The notes below the pieces were generated by a model, which did no database searches, was not told where the DNA came from, and worked only from the letters and a program-made list of their open reading frames with translations. 64,000 nucleotides of DNA from contig JACKDR010000003.1 in the NCBI GenBank assembly GCA_020633495.1, positions 388,815-452,814 on the forward strand, given 5' to 3'. This document shows positions 56,276-64,000 of this stretch, one piece after another; within the stretch, counting starts at the first letter, position 1, and each line of letters opens with the position of its first letter. The stretch comes from Kofleriaceae bacterium. GTDB lineage: Bacteria > Myxococcota_A > Polyangia > Haliangiales > Haliangiaceae. The translations under genes were made by a program, and so were the position numbers.

Positions 56276-57019
56276 ATGAACCGACTCGCCCCGCTTGCTC
56301 GCCTCCTCGCCCCCACCGTCGCCGCCGCCGCCACCCTCGCCACCCTCGCCGCCGCGCCGGCGTCGGCCGCGCCCGCCGAGCGCGATCACCGCGCCGCCGA
56401 CGCCCCGGTCGAGCGCGATCACCGCAGCGGGGACGCCCAGCCCGAGACCACGGTGTCGGCGCAGCCGCGCCGCTACCGTCGCCGCCCCGGGCCCAAGCTC
56501 ATGGCGCCGCTGCGCATCGACATCGGCGCTCAGGGCGCGAACACGACGCACGGCTACCTGCCCGGCGTCGAGCTCAAGCTCGGCATCCACTGGGCGTCGC
56601 TGAGCCCGACGCCGACCGACTTCGACGTCGGCGTCGGCGTGTTCGGCGCGGTGCTCGCCGGCCCCAAGGACGACGCCATGCCCGACGCCGACAACGACGT
56701 CCTGTACGGCGGCGCCTACCTCGAGGTCGGCCAGACCCTGTCGCACGGCAGCTTCTGGCGCACGTGGGCGTCGGGCCGCGGCGAGTACCTCGGCAGCAGC
56801 GCGTTCGGCGTCGAGCAGTCGGGCTTCGGCGTCGCCGGCCGGCTCAGCGCCGAGCTCTACGCCAGCGGCGTTGGCATCGAGCCGCGCGGCGTCTTCCTCG
56901 GCACCTACGCGATCGGCGTCTACGCCGAGGTCGCGGGCCGTGGCCTCGGCGACGACGTCAGCGCGCTGCAGGTCAGCGGCGGCCTGACCTTCCGCACCCC
57001 GCTGGTGTTCGGCCGCTGA
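56276..57019 (+). CDS. outer-membrane beta-barrel-like protein
   Basis: 247 residues. Signal peptide rich in Ala/Leu ('LLAPTVAAAATLATLAAAPASA'), a linker with two 'ERDH' repeats and basic 'RYRRRPGPK', then about eight alternating strands ('LRIDIGAQGANTTHGYLPGVELKLGIHWAS', 'FDVGVGVFGAVLAG', 'VLYGGAYLEVGQTL', 'GVYAEVAGRGLG') ending in 'GLTFRTPLVFGR'. Strand pattern suits a small outer-membrane barrel. No family assigned. The leader is strongly structured. Confidence 0.68.
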   Translation: MNRLAPLARLLAPTVAAAATLATLAAAPASAAPAERDHRAADAPVERDHRSGDAQPETTVSAQPRRYRRRPGPKLMAPLRIDIGAQGANTTHGYLPGVELKLGIHWASLSPTPTDFDVGVGVFGAVLAGPKDDAMPDADNDVLYGGAYLEVGQTLSHGSFWRTWASGRGEYLGSSAFGVEQSGFGVAGRLSAELYASGVGIEPRGVFLGTYAIGVYAEVAGRGLGDDVSALQVSGGLTFRTPLVFGR

Positions 57020-57077
57020 GCGGCGCGCCGATCGGCGGCGGGCGCCGCGACGCCGCTGCCGCCGCCGCGATCGCGTG

Positions 57078-57083
57078 TAGACT
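57078..57083 (+). promoter_or_regulatory. -10-like TAGACT with short SD leader
   Basis: Lies 28 bases before ATG 57112; GGAG sits in the leader at normal spacing, so this gene uses the same hexamer but a conventional leader. Confidence 0.38.
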
Positions 57084-57111
57084 GTCCAGGCCGCCGGGTC
57101 TGGAGATCGTC

Positions 57112-58188
57112 ATGAAGAGCATCGAGCGGGTCCGGATCCTGGGGCGCCTGCTGGCCCCGACGTCGCTCGCCGTCGCGTTGATCGCGTGCGGCGGCGGGGC
57201 GAGCGGCGGCGACGACGACGGCGCCGTGGCCGACGCCGCCGGCGGCGGCGACGCCACCGGCCCGGCGACGCGGCCGCCGGAGAACACCGGCCACGGCTTC
57301 TTCGTCGCCGACGGCAAGCTGTACGACCCCGCCGGCGTCGAGTTCCGGCCGCGCGGCGTCAACAAGCTGCACTGGGACGCCAGCTCGCCGGGCATCCCGC
57401 GGACCCACGCCAACACCGTGCGCTGGGTGATCGACTTCGCGCAGCCCACCGCGACCAACCTGGCGCTGGTGCGGCAGTCGCTCGACGACGGCATCGTGCC
57501 GATGCCGGGCAGCTGGGCCGGCACCTGCGACGAGAGCGCCGCGACGCTGTCGAGCATCGTCGACACCTGGGTCGCGCAGGCGGCGGCGTGGCAGACCGTC
57601 GACGACCAGATGATCCTCAACATCGCCAACGAGTGGGGGCCGTCGGGGCCGGCGTGGCGCGACGCCTACGTCGACGCGATCGCGCGGCTCCGCGCCGCCG
57701 GCTACCGCTGCACGATCTCGATCACCTCCGGCGGCTGCGGCCAGGACAACGACGACCTCGCGACCTACGCCGCCGAGGTCTTCGCCAGCGACCCGCAGCA
57801 CAACGTCATCTTCGACCAGCACATCTACGGCCTGTGGGCGAGCGGCGGCGGCGAGAGCTGGCAGACCGATCTGACCGCCGGGCTCGACGCCCTGGCCGCG
57901 ACCGGGCAGGTGGTGATCCTCGGCGAGTTCGGCCCCGGGCGCGGCATCGGGCCGTCGCCCACCGACCTCACGCCCGCCGAGATCATCGAGGCCGCCGAGG
58001 CCCACGGCTTCGGCTGGCTGGCGTGGGCGTGGGACGATCCGGCGTCGGGCGCCGACGACAGCTGGTTCGCCCTGTCGCGCGACGGCGCCTACGACTCCAG
58101 CGCCGACCTGACCCAGTTCGGCCGGGAGGTCGTCGAGGATCCGGATCACGGCCTGCTGGCGCTGGCGCGGCCGGCCACCGGCCTGTAG
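57112..58188 (+). CDS. GH5-like glycoside hydrolase lipoprotein
   Basis: 358 residues. Lipobox 'LIAC' before Gly, Gly/Asp linker, then a TIM-barrel pattern: 'GVEFRPRGVNKLHWD' (strand 1), 'HANTVRWVID', 'MILNIANEWGPSG' with the acid/base Glu in NEWG, 'NVIFDQHIYGLWASG' and 'VVILGEFGPGR' with the nucleophile Glu. The order and spacing match clan GH-A family 5 (cellulase/mannanase). It is likely an outer-surface beta-glycanase. Together with the expansin lipoprotein at 26824 it suggests a polysaccharide-attacking surface. Confidence 0.8.
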   Translation: MKSIERVRILGRLLAPTSLAVALIACGGGASGGDDDGAVADAAGGGDATGPATRPPENTGHGFFVADGKLYDPAGVEFRPRGVNKLHWDASSPGIPRTHANTVRWVIDFAQPTATNLALVRQSLDDGIVPMPGSWAGTCDESAATLSSIVDTWVAQAAAWQTVDDQMILNIANEWGPSGPAWRDAYVDAIARLRAAGYRCTISITSGGCGQDNDDLATYAAEVFASDPQHNVIFDQHIYGLWASGGGESWQTDLTAGLDALAATGQVVILGEFGPGRGIGPSPTDLTPAEIIEAAEAHGFGWLAWAWDDPASGADDSWFALSRDGAYDSSADLTQFGREVVEDPDHGLLALARPATGL

Positions 58189-58445
58189 CGGTCCGACCTG
58201 ATCGGGATCAACTCCGGCGCCGCCGATCCGGTGGCCGCCGACGGAACCGGCCTCACCTCGGTGGAGCGCGCCGCCCCCGGCACGTTCCCGAGGAGAAGCC
58301 GCCGAGATCACCGCCGATGTGCACCCGCGTCACGGCGCGAAAGCCCCCGGCGACTTGTCGCCGGTCAAGTCGGCCGCGGCCTCGGGGGGTAGCGTGCGAC
58401 CTGACCGGACTCGCAGGTCCACTCTCATCACCCGGGAATGAAGTC
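58189..58445. promoter_or_regulatory. intergenic region upstream of the NfnA-like gene
   Basis: 257 bases. TAGCGT at 58390-58395 is a candidate -10, giving a leader of about 45 bases; only a weak GGGA lies before ATG 58446. No gene seen in the rest. Confidence 0.3.
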
Positions 58446-59312
58446 ATGCCCGAAGGTTCCAGGTTCGAGATCGTCAGTCGCGAGGACTTCTCCGACGCCA
58501 CCTTCCTGCTCGAGATCCGGCACCCGATGATGGCGCGCGCGGCGCGACCCGGGCAGTTCGTGATCGTCATGTCGCACGAGCACGGCGAGCGCATCCCGCT
58601 CACCCTCGCCGACTTCGATCGCGCCCGGGGCACCATCACGCTGGTCATCCAGGCGGTGGGCAAGACCACCCGCGAGATGCAGCAGGGGTGCCGGGTCGGC
58701 GACTACCTGTATGGGGTGGTCGGCCCGATGGGCGTGCCCAGCCACGTCGCCGGGGTCCGCAAGGCTGCGGTGGTCGGTGGCGGCCTCGGCGTCGCGCCCA
58801 TCTACCCGCAGGCCCGTGGCCTCAAGGAGCAGGGCGCCTACGTCGTCGGCATCCTCGGCTTCCGCAACCGCGACCTGATCTTCTGGGAGGACAAGTTCCG
58901 CGCCTGCTGCGACGAGCTGATCATCTGCACCGACGACGGCTCGGCCGGCATCAAGGGCCTGGTCACCGAGGGCATCCGCCGGACCATGGAGGTCCACCCC
59001 GACCTCGACCAGGTCGTCGCGATCGGCCCGCCGGTGATGATGAAGGCGTGCGCCGAGGCGACGCGGCCCGCCAAGATCAAGACCATCGTCAGCCTCAACC
59101 CGGTGATGGTCGACGGCACCGGCATGTGCGGCGGCTGCCGGGTGACGATCGGCCAGAAGGTCAAGTTCGCCTGCGTCGACGGCCCGGACTTCGACGGTCA
59201 CGAGGTCGACTTCGAGGACCTGCAGGTGCGGCTGCGCCGCTACGTCGAGGACGAGAAGGCGGCGCTCGAGCGGTGGCAGGGCCAGTGCCGCATGGACCAC
59301 CACCCCAACTGA
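58446..59312 (+). CDS. NfnA/SudB-like FAD/NAD-binding [2Fe-2S] reductase subunit
   Basis: 288 residues of the ferredoxin-NADP-reductase fold: FAD motif 'RPGQFVIVM', NAD region 'VVGGGLGVAPIYPQ', and a C-terminal cluster 'GMCGGCRV' plus a later Cys in 'FACVDGPDFDGHEVDF' for one [2Fe-2S]. This is the small subunit of NADH-dependent ferredoxin:NADP oxidoreductase or sulfide dehydrogenase. It is encoded 10 bases before the large subunit, as in NfnAB operons. Confidence 0.88.
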   Translation: MPEGSRFEIVSREDFSDATFLLEIRHPMMARAARPGQFVIVMSHEHGERIPLTLADFDRARGTITLVIQAVGKTTREMQQGCRVGDYLYGVVGPMGVPSHVAGVRKAAVVGGGLGVAPIYPQARGLKEQGAYVVGILGFRNRDLIFWEDKFRACCDELIICTDDGSAGIKGLVTEGIRRTMEVHPDLDQVVAIGPPVMMKACAEATRPAKIKTIVSLNPVMVDGTGMCGGCRVTIGQKVKFACVDGPDFDGHEVDFEDLQVRLRRYVEDEKAALERWQGQCRMDHHPN

Positions 59313-59322
59313 GAGGACGCCG

Positions 59323-60849
59323 ATGGCCAAGAAGCGCACCATCCGCTCGATCCCGCAGCAGCGGACGCCGGTCGGCGAGCAGGATCCCCACGAGCGCGCC
59401 CGCAACTTCGCCGAGGTCAACCACGGCTACCACCGCGACGACGCCGTCCGCGAGTCGGAGCGGTGCCTGTTCTGCGAGGACCCGGCGTGCGTCGCCGGCT
59501 GCCCGGTCGGCATCGACATCCCCGGCTTCATCCGCAAGATCGGGGAGGGCGACTTCCGCGGCGCCTACCAGGTCATCACCGACACCAACCTGCTGCCGGC
59601 GATCTGCGGGCGGGTGTGCCCGCAGGAGAACCAGTGCGAGGGCCCGTGCGCGGTCGGGGCGGCGCTCGAGCCGGTCGCGATCGGCCGCCTCGAGCGCTGG
59701 GTCGGCGATCAGGCGATCGCCGAGAAGTGGTTCAAGGTGCCGCCGATCGAGCGCAACGCGTTCCGGATCGGCATCGTCGGCTCGGGCCCGGCGGGCATGG
59801 CGTGCGCCGCCGACATGGCCAAGGCCGGCTGCGACGTCACCGTCTACGAGGCCTTCCACCAGGCCGGCGGCGTCCTCAAGTACGGCATCCCCGACTTCCG
59901 GCTGCCCAACGAGGTCGTCGACGCCGAGATCGCCAACCTGACCGCGCTCGGCGTCAAGTTCGAGTGCAACACGCTGGTCGGCCGGCTGTTCACGATCGAG
60001 CAGATGGTCACCGAGCTCGGCTTCGACGCCGTCTTCATCGGCACCGGCGCCGGCTACCCCCGCCTGCTCAACATCCCCGGCGACGCCCTCAACGGCGTGC
60101 TGTCGGCCAACGAGCTGTTGACCCGGTGCAACCTGATGCGGGCCCGCGACGCCGGCCACGACACCCCGATGCCGATGGGCCGGCGGGTCGCGGTAGTCGG
60201 CTCCGGCAACACCGCGATGGACGCGCTGCGGGTAGCGCGGCGCCTGGGCGCCGAGGACGTCCGCTGCATCTACCGCCGCACCGAGGCCGAGAGCCCGGCC
60301 CGCGCCGAGGAGCTGCACCACGCCGCCGAGGAGGGCGTTCAGTTCCACTGGCTGACCCACCCGATCGAGATCCTCGGCGACGACCGCGGCAACGTCCGCG
60401 CGGTGCGCTGCATCCGCATGTCGCTGGGCGAGCCCGACGACAGCGGCCGGCGCAGCCCGGTGCCGGTGCCCGGCAGCGAGCACGACCTCGAGGTCGATCT
60501 CGTCGTCTACGCGATCGGCACCAACGCCAACCCGATCATCGGCCAGACCTCGGGGCTGGCCCTGGACCGCCGCGGCTACATCGCCTGCGACGACGACCTC
60601 GCGACCTCGCTCGCCGGGGTCTACGCCGGCGGCGACATCGTCACCGGCGCCGCGACCGTGATCGAGGCGATGGGCGCGGGGCGGCGCGCGGCGCGCAGCA
60701 TGAAGGCGTACCTGGGGCTGCGCGACACCGACGTCGTCTACCGCGACGCCCGGCCGGCCGCGGCCGACCTGTTGTTCGGGCTCGATCCCGCCGAGCGCAA
60801 CTTCGTGCGCGTCCGCGCGACGCGCCCACCTGGGCCGAGACCATCATGA
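59323..60849 (+). CDS. NfnB/GltD-like NADPH oxidoreductase subunit
   Basis: 508 residues. N-terminal Cys clusters 'CLFCEDPACVAGCPVGID' and 'CGRVCPQENQCEGPC' for two [4Fe-4S], FAD motif 'GIVGSGPAGMACA', NADP motif 'VVGSGNTAMDALR' and the end motif 'GVYAGGDIVTGAATVIEAMGAGR'. The same fold occurs as the glutamate-synthase small subunit, but the adjacent NfnA-type subunit and no glutamate-synthase large subunit favour NfnB, which bifurcates electrons between ferredoxin, NADH and NADPH. GAGAGGA sits upstream of ATG. The stop overlaps korA (ATGA). Confidence 0.92.
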   Translation: MAKKRTIRSIPQQRTPVGEQDPHERARNFAEVNHGYHRDDAVRESERCLFCEDPACVAGCPVGIDIPGFIRKIGEGDFRGAYQVITDTNLLPAICGRVCPQENQCEGPCAVGAALEPVAIGRLERWVGDQAIAEKWFKVPPIERNAFRIGIVGSGPAGMACAADMAKAGCDVTVYEAFHQAGGVLKYGIPDFRLPNEVVDAEIANLTALGVKFECNTLVGRLFTIEQMVTELGFDAVFIGTGAGYPRLLNIPGDALNGVLSANELLTRCNLMRARDAGHDTPMPMGRRVAVVGSGNTAMDALRVARRLGAEDVRCIYRRTEAESPARAEELHHAAEEGVQFHWLTHPIEILGDDRGNVRAVRCIRMSLGEPDDSGRRSPVPVPGSEHDLEVDLVVYAIGTNANPIIGQTSGLALDRRGYIACDDDLATSLAGVYAGGDIVTGAATVIEAMGAGRRAARSMKAYLGLRDTDVVYRDARPAAADLLFGLDPAERNFVRVRATRPPGPRPS

Positions 60850-62741
60850 AGAACCTACCCACGCATCACGACTCCCGGATCGCGACCGTGCTCGACGAGC
60901 ACGTCATCGAGATCGTCAGCGACTCGGGCGAGGGCGCCCAGCGCTGCGGCCAGTCGCTCGCCGCGATCGCGGCGCGGATGGGCAACGGCATCTGGACCGT
61001 CGAGATCATCCCCGCCGAGATCCAGCCGCCCGCGCGCAGCGTCGCCGGCGCCAGCGGCAACCGGGTCCGGATCGGCGCCCGCCGCATCGAGAGCGGCGGC
61101 GACGAGGCCGACCTGGTGGTCGCGTTCAACGAGCAGGTGCTGCTGGGCCGGGTCCGCGCCGGCGAGCTCAAGCACGGCGCCCGGATCCTGCTCGAGGGCA
61201 TGTGGCGCGAGCACCCGGATCCCCGGATCGCGGCGTCGTACGCCGCCGCCGTCGACGAGCTGGCCGCCGCCGGCTACCGGGTCATCGAGATCCCGATGGA
61301 GCGCGAGTGCCGGACCCTGGTCGGGGATCCCCGCAAGGGCAAGAACATGTTCGCGCTCGGCATCCTGTGCAACATCTACAGCCTCGACCTGCAGCTGGCC
61401 CGCGATCAGATCGCGCTGATCTTCCGCAAGAAGGCGGCGTCGGTGATCGAGAGCAACGTCACGCTGGTCGAGGCCGGCCACGCCTGGGCCGAGACCCACC
61501 TCGACTTCAAGTTCCGGATCCCCGCCGAGCGCGTCACGACCCCGCAGATCGTCGTCAACGGCAACACCGCCGCCGCGCTCGGGGTCCTGGCCTCGGGCAT
61601 GGAGATCTGCGCGATGTACCCGATCACGCCGGCAACCTCGGCGTCGCACTACCTCAGCGAGGTCTTCGAGAAGGTCGGCGGCATCGTCCACCAGGCCGAG
61701 GACGAGCTGGCGGCGTGCGCGTTCGCGATCGGCGCGTCGTACGCCGGCAAGTGCGCGATCACGATCACCTCGGGCCCGGGCTACTCGCTCAAGCAGGAGG
61801 CCCTGGGCCTGGCGGTGATGGCCGAGATCCCGCTGGTCGTGCTCAACGTCCAGCGCGGCGGCCCCAGCACCGGCCAGCCGACCAAGACCGAGCAGGGCGA
61901 CCTCCTGGCCACCGTCTTCGGCTCGCACGGTGACGCGCCCAAGGTGGTCATGGCGACCAGCACGATCGAGGACTGCTTCTACGCCATCATCACGGCGCGC
62001 AAGATCGCCGAGACCTTCAACATGGTGGTCGTCGTGCTGTCCGACGCCAACCTGGCGACCGCGCAGCAGCCGTTCGCGCGGCCGCAGTTCAGCGAGACCT
62101 GGCTGGCCCCGCCGGTCGACCAGAGCCCGATCCCGCCGGGCGCCAAGCCCTACGACTGGGACCCGGTCACCGGCATCGCGCGCCGCTTCATCCCGGGCCA
62201 GCCCGGCGGCATGCACACAATCACCGGCCTCGCCCACGACCGCAACAGCCGGGTCGCGTACGACCCCGTGATCAACGCCGAGGGCCTGCGCCACCGCAGC
62301 CTCAAGCTGGCGGCGCTGCAGCGCACGCTGGTGCCGCCGACCGTGCACGGCGGCGACACCGGCGACCTGCTGGTGATCGGCTGGGGCAGCACCAAGGGCG
62401 TCATCGAGGAGGCGGTCGACCGGCTGCGCGGCGAGGGCCTCGCGGTGTCGTCGATGCACCTCCGCTTCCTGCAGCCGATGGCGGGCGGCATCAAGGAGAT
62501 CATGGCCCGGTTCCCGCGGGTCATGACGATCGAGCAGAACTGGTCCGACACCCTCGAGGACGGCGTCATCGACGACAGCAACCGGCGCTACTCGGCGCTG
62601 GCGATGATGCTGCGGGCCCGCTACCTGGTCGACGTCGACTGCTGGTCCGAGGTCCGGGGACAGCCGCTCAAGCCGGGCCGGCTGTGCGAGGTCATCCGCG
62701 GCCGCTTGCCCGGCCGCCAGCAGAAGGAGGTCGCGTCGTGA
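60846..62741 (+). CDS. korA: 2-oxoacid:ferredoxin oxidoreductase, fused gamma-alpha subunit
   Basis: 631 residues. N-terminal gamma domain (about 1-200: 'SDSGEGAQRCGQSLAAIAARMG...FNEQVLLGRV') fused to the alpha pyrimidine-type domain ('YPITPATSASHYLSEV', 'DELAACAFAIGASYAGK', 'TSGPGYSLKQEALGLA', 'RGGPSTGQPTKTEQGDL'). The RGGPSTGxPT motif is typical of 2-oxoglutarate (Kor) and related enzymes. With KorB it oxidises 2-oxoglutarate to succinyl-CoA and reduces ferredoxin, or runs in reverse. ATG overlaps the upstream stop and its own stop overlaps korB, so all are translationally coupled. Confidence 0.92.
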   Translation: MKNLPTHHDSRIATVLDEHVIEIVSDSGEGAQRCGQSLAAIAARMGNGIWTVEIIPAEIQPPARSVAGASGNRVRIGARRIESGGDEADLVVAFNEQVLLGRVRAGELKHGARILLEGMWREHPDPRIAASYAAAVDELAAAGYRVIEIPMERECRTLVGDPRKGKNMFALGILCNIYSLDLQLARDQIALIFRKKAASVIESNVTLVEAGHAWAETHLDFKFRIPAERVTTPQIVVNGNTAAALGVLASGMEICAMYPITPATSASHYLSEVFEKVGGIVHQAEDELAACAFAIGASYAGKCAITITSGPGYSLKQEALGLAVMAEIPLVVLNVQRGGPSTGQPTKTEQGDLLATVFGSHGDAPKVVMATSTIEDCFYAIITARKIAETFNMVVVVLSDANLATAQQPFARPQFSETWLAPPVDQSPIPPGAKPYDWDPVTGIARRFIPGQPGGMHTITGLAHDRNSRVAYDPVINAEGLRHRSLKLAALQRTLVPPTVHGGDTGDLLVIGWGSTKGVIEEAVDRLRGEGLAVSSMHLRFLQPMAGGIKEIMARFPRVMTIEQNWSDTLEDGVIDDSNRRYSALAMMLRARYLVDVDCWSEVRGQPLKPGRLCEVIRGRLPGRQQKEVAS

Positions 62742-63718
62742 CCACGTCGCTCACCGACTGCGTCCTGGCGCTCTACGAGGAGCACCACGAGCTCGAGGAG
62801 TACCAGAGCGGCATGCCGCGCTGGTGCAACGGCTGCGGCGACAACGCGATCCTGACCGCGGTGCAGCGGCTGTGTCGCGACGCCGAGCTGCGGCCCGAGA
62901 AGACGGTCTTCGTGTCGGGCATCGGCTGCTCGAGCCGGTTCCCGCACTACATGAAGACCTACGGCTTCCACAGCATCCACGGCCGTGCGTTGCCGATCGC
63001 CGAGGGCGTCAAGCTGGCGCGGCCCGACCTGCACGTCTTCGTCAACACCGGCGACGGCGACTGCTGCAGCATCGGCGCGGCGCACTGGATCCACGCCATT
63101 CGCTACAACATGAACATGACGGTGATCCTGCACGACAACCAGATCTACGGGCTCACCAAGAAGCAGGCGTCGCCGACCTCGCCGCTGGGCACGCGCAGCA
63201 ACACGACGCCGCGCGGCAGCTACCTCGAGGCGCTCAACCCGCTGACCGTCACGCTCGGGGTCCAGAACGTCTCGTTCGTGGCCCAGGTCGTCGACTGGAT
63301 CCCGGATCTGGTCTTCGACGTGCTGTCGGCGGCCTACCGCCACCAGGGCTTCTCGTTCGTGCGCGTCATCCAGCGCTGCCCCGAGTTCCAGCCCGGCCTG
63401 CACGAGATCGCGATGCGCGAGCCCAACCGGGTCCAGGTCCTGACCCACCCGCGCGGCCTGCAGCTCGACCCGTCGCTGGAGCGGGTCTACAAGAACCGCC
63501 TCGAGCACGACCCGTCGGATCTGTCGCGCGCCCGCGACATCGCGTCGAGCACCGACGCGATCCCGGTCGGCATCCTGTACTGGAACCCGGAGGTGCCGCG
63601 CTACGAGCAGATCCGGGCGCCCAGCCAGCTGCGCACCCCCGACAAGATCCGCGCCGGGCTCGAGGCCGAGCTCGACAAGTACACGATCTGGCCCGACGGG
63701 CCGACCGCGACGACCTGA
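62738..63718 (+). CDS. korB: 2-oxoacid:ferredoxin oxidoreductase, beta (TPP) subunit
   Basis: 326 residues. Cys pair 'WCNGCGDN', 'SGIGCSSRFPHYM', the thiamine-pyrophosphate motif 'GDGDCCSIGAAHWIHAIRYNMNMTVILHDN' (GDG...N) and 'GLTKKQASPTSP' are all beta-subunit marks of Kor/Por enzymes. GTG start with AAGGAGG eight bases upstream overlaps the korA stop (GTGA). A separate ferredoxin subunit is not visible in the window. Confidence 0.93.
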   Translation: MTTSLTDCVLALYEEHHELEEYQSGMPRWCNGCGDNAILTAVQRLCRDAELRPEKTVFVSGIGCSSRFPHYMKTYGFHSIHGRALPIAEGVKLARPDLHVFVNTGDGDCCSIGAAHWIHAIRYNMNMTVILHDNQIYGLTKKQASPTSPLGTRSNTTPRGSYLEALNPLTVTLGVQNVSFVAQVVDWIPDLVFDVLSAAYRHQGFSFVRVIQRCPEFQPGLHEIAMREPNRVQVLTHPRGLQLDPSLERVYKNRLEHDPSDLSRARDIASSTDAIPVGILYWNPEVPRYEQIRAPSQLRTPDKIRAGLEAELDKYTIWPDGPTATT

Positions 63719-63727
63719 GGGGCCCCC

Positions 63728-64000
63728 ATGGAACCGCAATTCCGCGCCCACCTCGCCTTCCACCTCGCCGGCGCCCGCACCCACGGCGCGGTCGAGCCCA
63801 TCGACGATCGCGGGCTGCGGCCGGCGCTGCTGGCGCCGTACCGCGATCTCACCGCGCTGCGCTACGACTACCCGCTGGTGCTGGTCCACGACCAGCCGGC
63901 GCGCTGCGTGCGGTCGCTGACCGAGCTGGTCGACGAGCTCCTGCGCCGGGCCGCGCCGCGCGGTCCCGACGGCGAGTCGCGGCGCCGCGACGTCCTGCGG
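63728..64000 (+). CDS. hypothetical protein, cut by the window end
   Basis: Open from ATG 63728 through the last base, 91 codons: 'MEPQFRAHLAFHLAGARTHG', then 'LAPYRDLTALRYDYPLVLV' and 'CVRSLTELVDELLRRAAP'. It begins nine bases after korB and is probably co-transcribed. No motif yet; the functional part may lie beyond the window. Confidence 0.6.
   Translation, partial: MEPQFRAHLAFHLAGARTHGAVEPIDDRGLRPALLAPYRDLTALRYDYPLVLVHDQPARCVRSLTELVDELLRRAAPRGPDGESRRRDVLR

Overview
The window is one contiguous stretch of very GC-rich DNA, above 70 % GC by eye in nearly all genes. It carries a dense set of short lipoproteins with Asp/Ala/Pro-rich linkers, PAS-GGDEF and Ser/Thr-kinase signalling genes, an AgmX/PglI-type domain protein and very large proteins. 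This combination fits a myxobacterium, most like the Kofleriaceae/Haliangium or Polyangia side of Myxococcota. That placement is inference from composition and gene style; there is no rRNA or other marker to fix it. I see no rRNA, tRNA, CRISPR array, insertion sequence or phage gene.

Layout. 1-1.2 kb: CbpA/CbpM chaperone pair. 1.2-2.2 kb: a lower-GC island with an orphan Imm11-type immunity gene behind what may be the tail of a lost toxin. 2.2-9.8 kb (minus): a tightly overlapping operon of a fused [2Fe-2S]/molybdopterin xanthine-dehydrogenase-type enzyme, an SsnA-like amidohydrolase, two PLP fold-type II enzymes and a nitrilase-superfamily amidase. It looks like a variant purine/heterocycle degradation pathway. 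9.8-21.3 kb: lipoproteins, a three-PAS diguanylate cyclase, a large membrane protein, a secreted alpha/beta hydrolase, a CBS protein and a Ser/Thr kinase. 21.3-24.4 kb: crotonase, and a TetR regulator divergent from an SDR reductase with twin operators between them. 24.5-36.3 kb: mostly lipoproteins (including a bacterial expansin), a STAND/TPR regulator, and a FadL porin with an SGNH esterase. 36.5-40.3 kb: RluE, a YebC-type regulator and two tandem PPi-type phosphofructokinases. 40.5-51.8 kb: P460-like cytochrome, hemerythrin-like protein, a VIT/vWA/AgmX/TPR/DUF2135 giant, BON protein, APC permease, lipoproteins and a DUF885 peptidase. 51.8-58.2 kb: lipoproteins, DUF488 plus a second nitrilase, carboxypeptidase M32 and a GH5-like glycosidase. 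58.4-64.0 kb: an NfnAB-like flavoprotein pair followed by 2-oxoacid:ferredoxin oxidoreductase KorAB, all stop/start coupled, then a gene cut by the window end.

Two patterns run across the window. First, at least sixteen start codons on both strands have a TAnnnT hexamer ending only 6-11 nt upstream, usually without a Shine-Dalgarno sequence, which suggests leaderless transcription is common here. Second, five genes are broken by single-base frame changes in pure G/C tracts, with conserved protein continuing in the next frame. This looks more like consensus errors in an assembly than real gene death.
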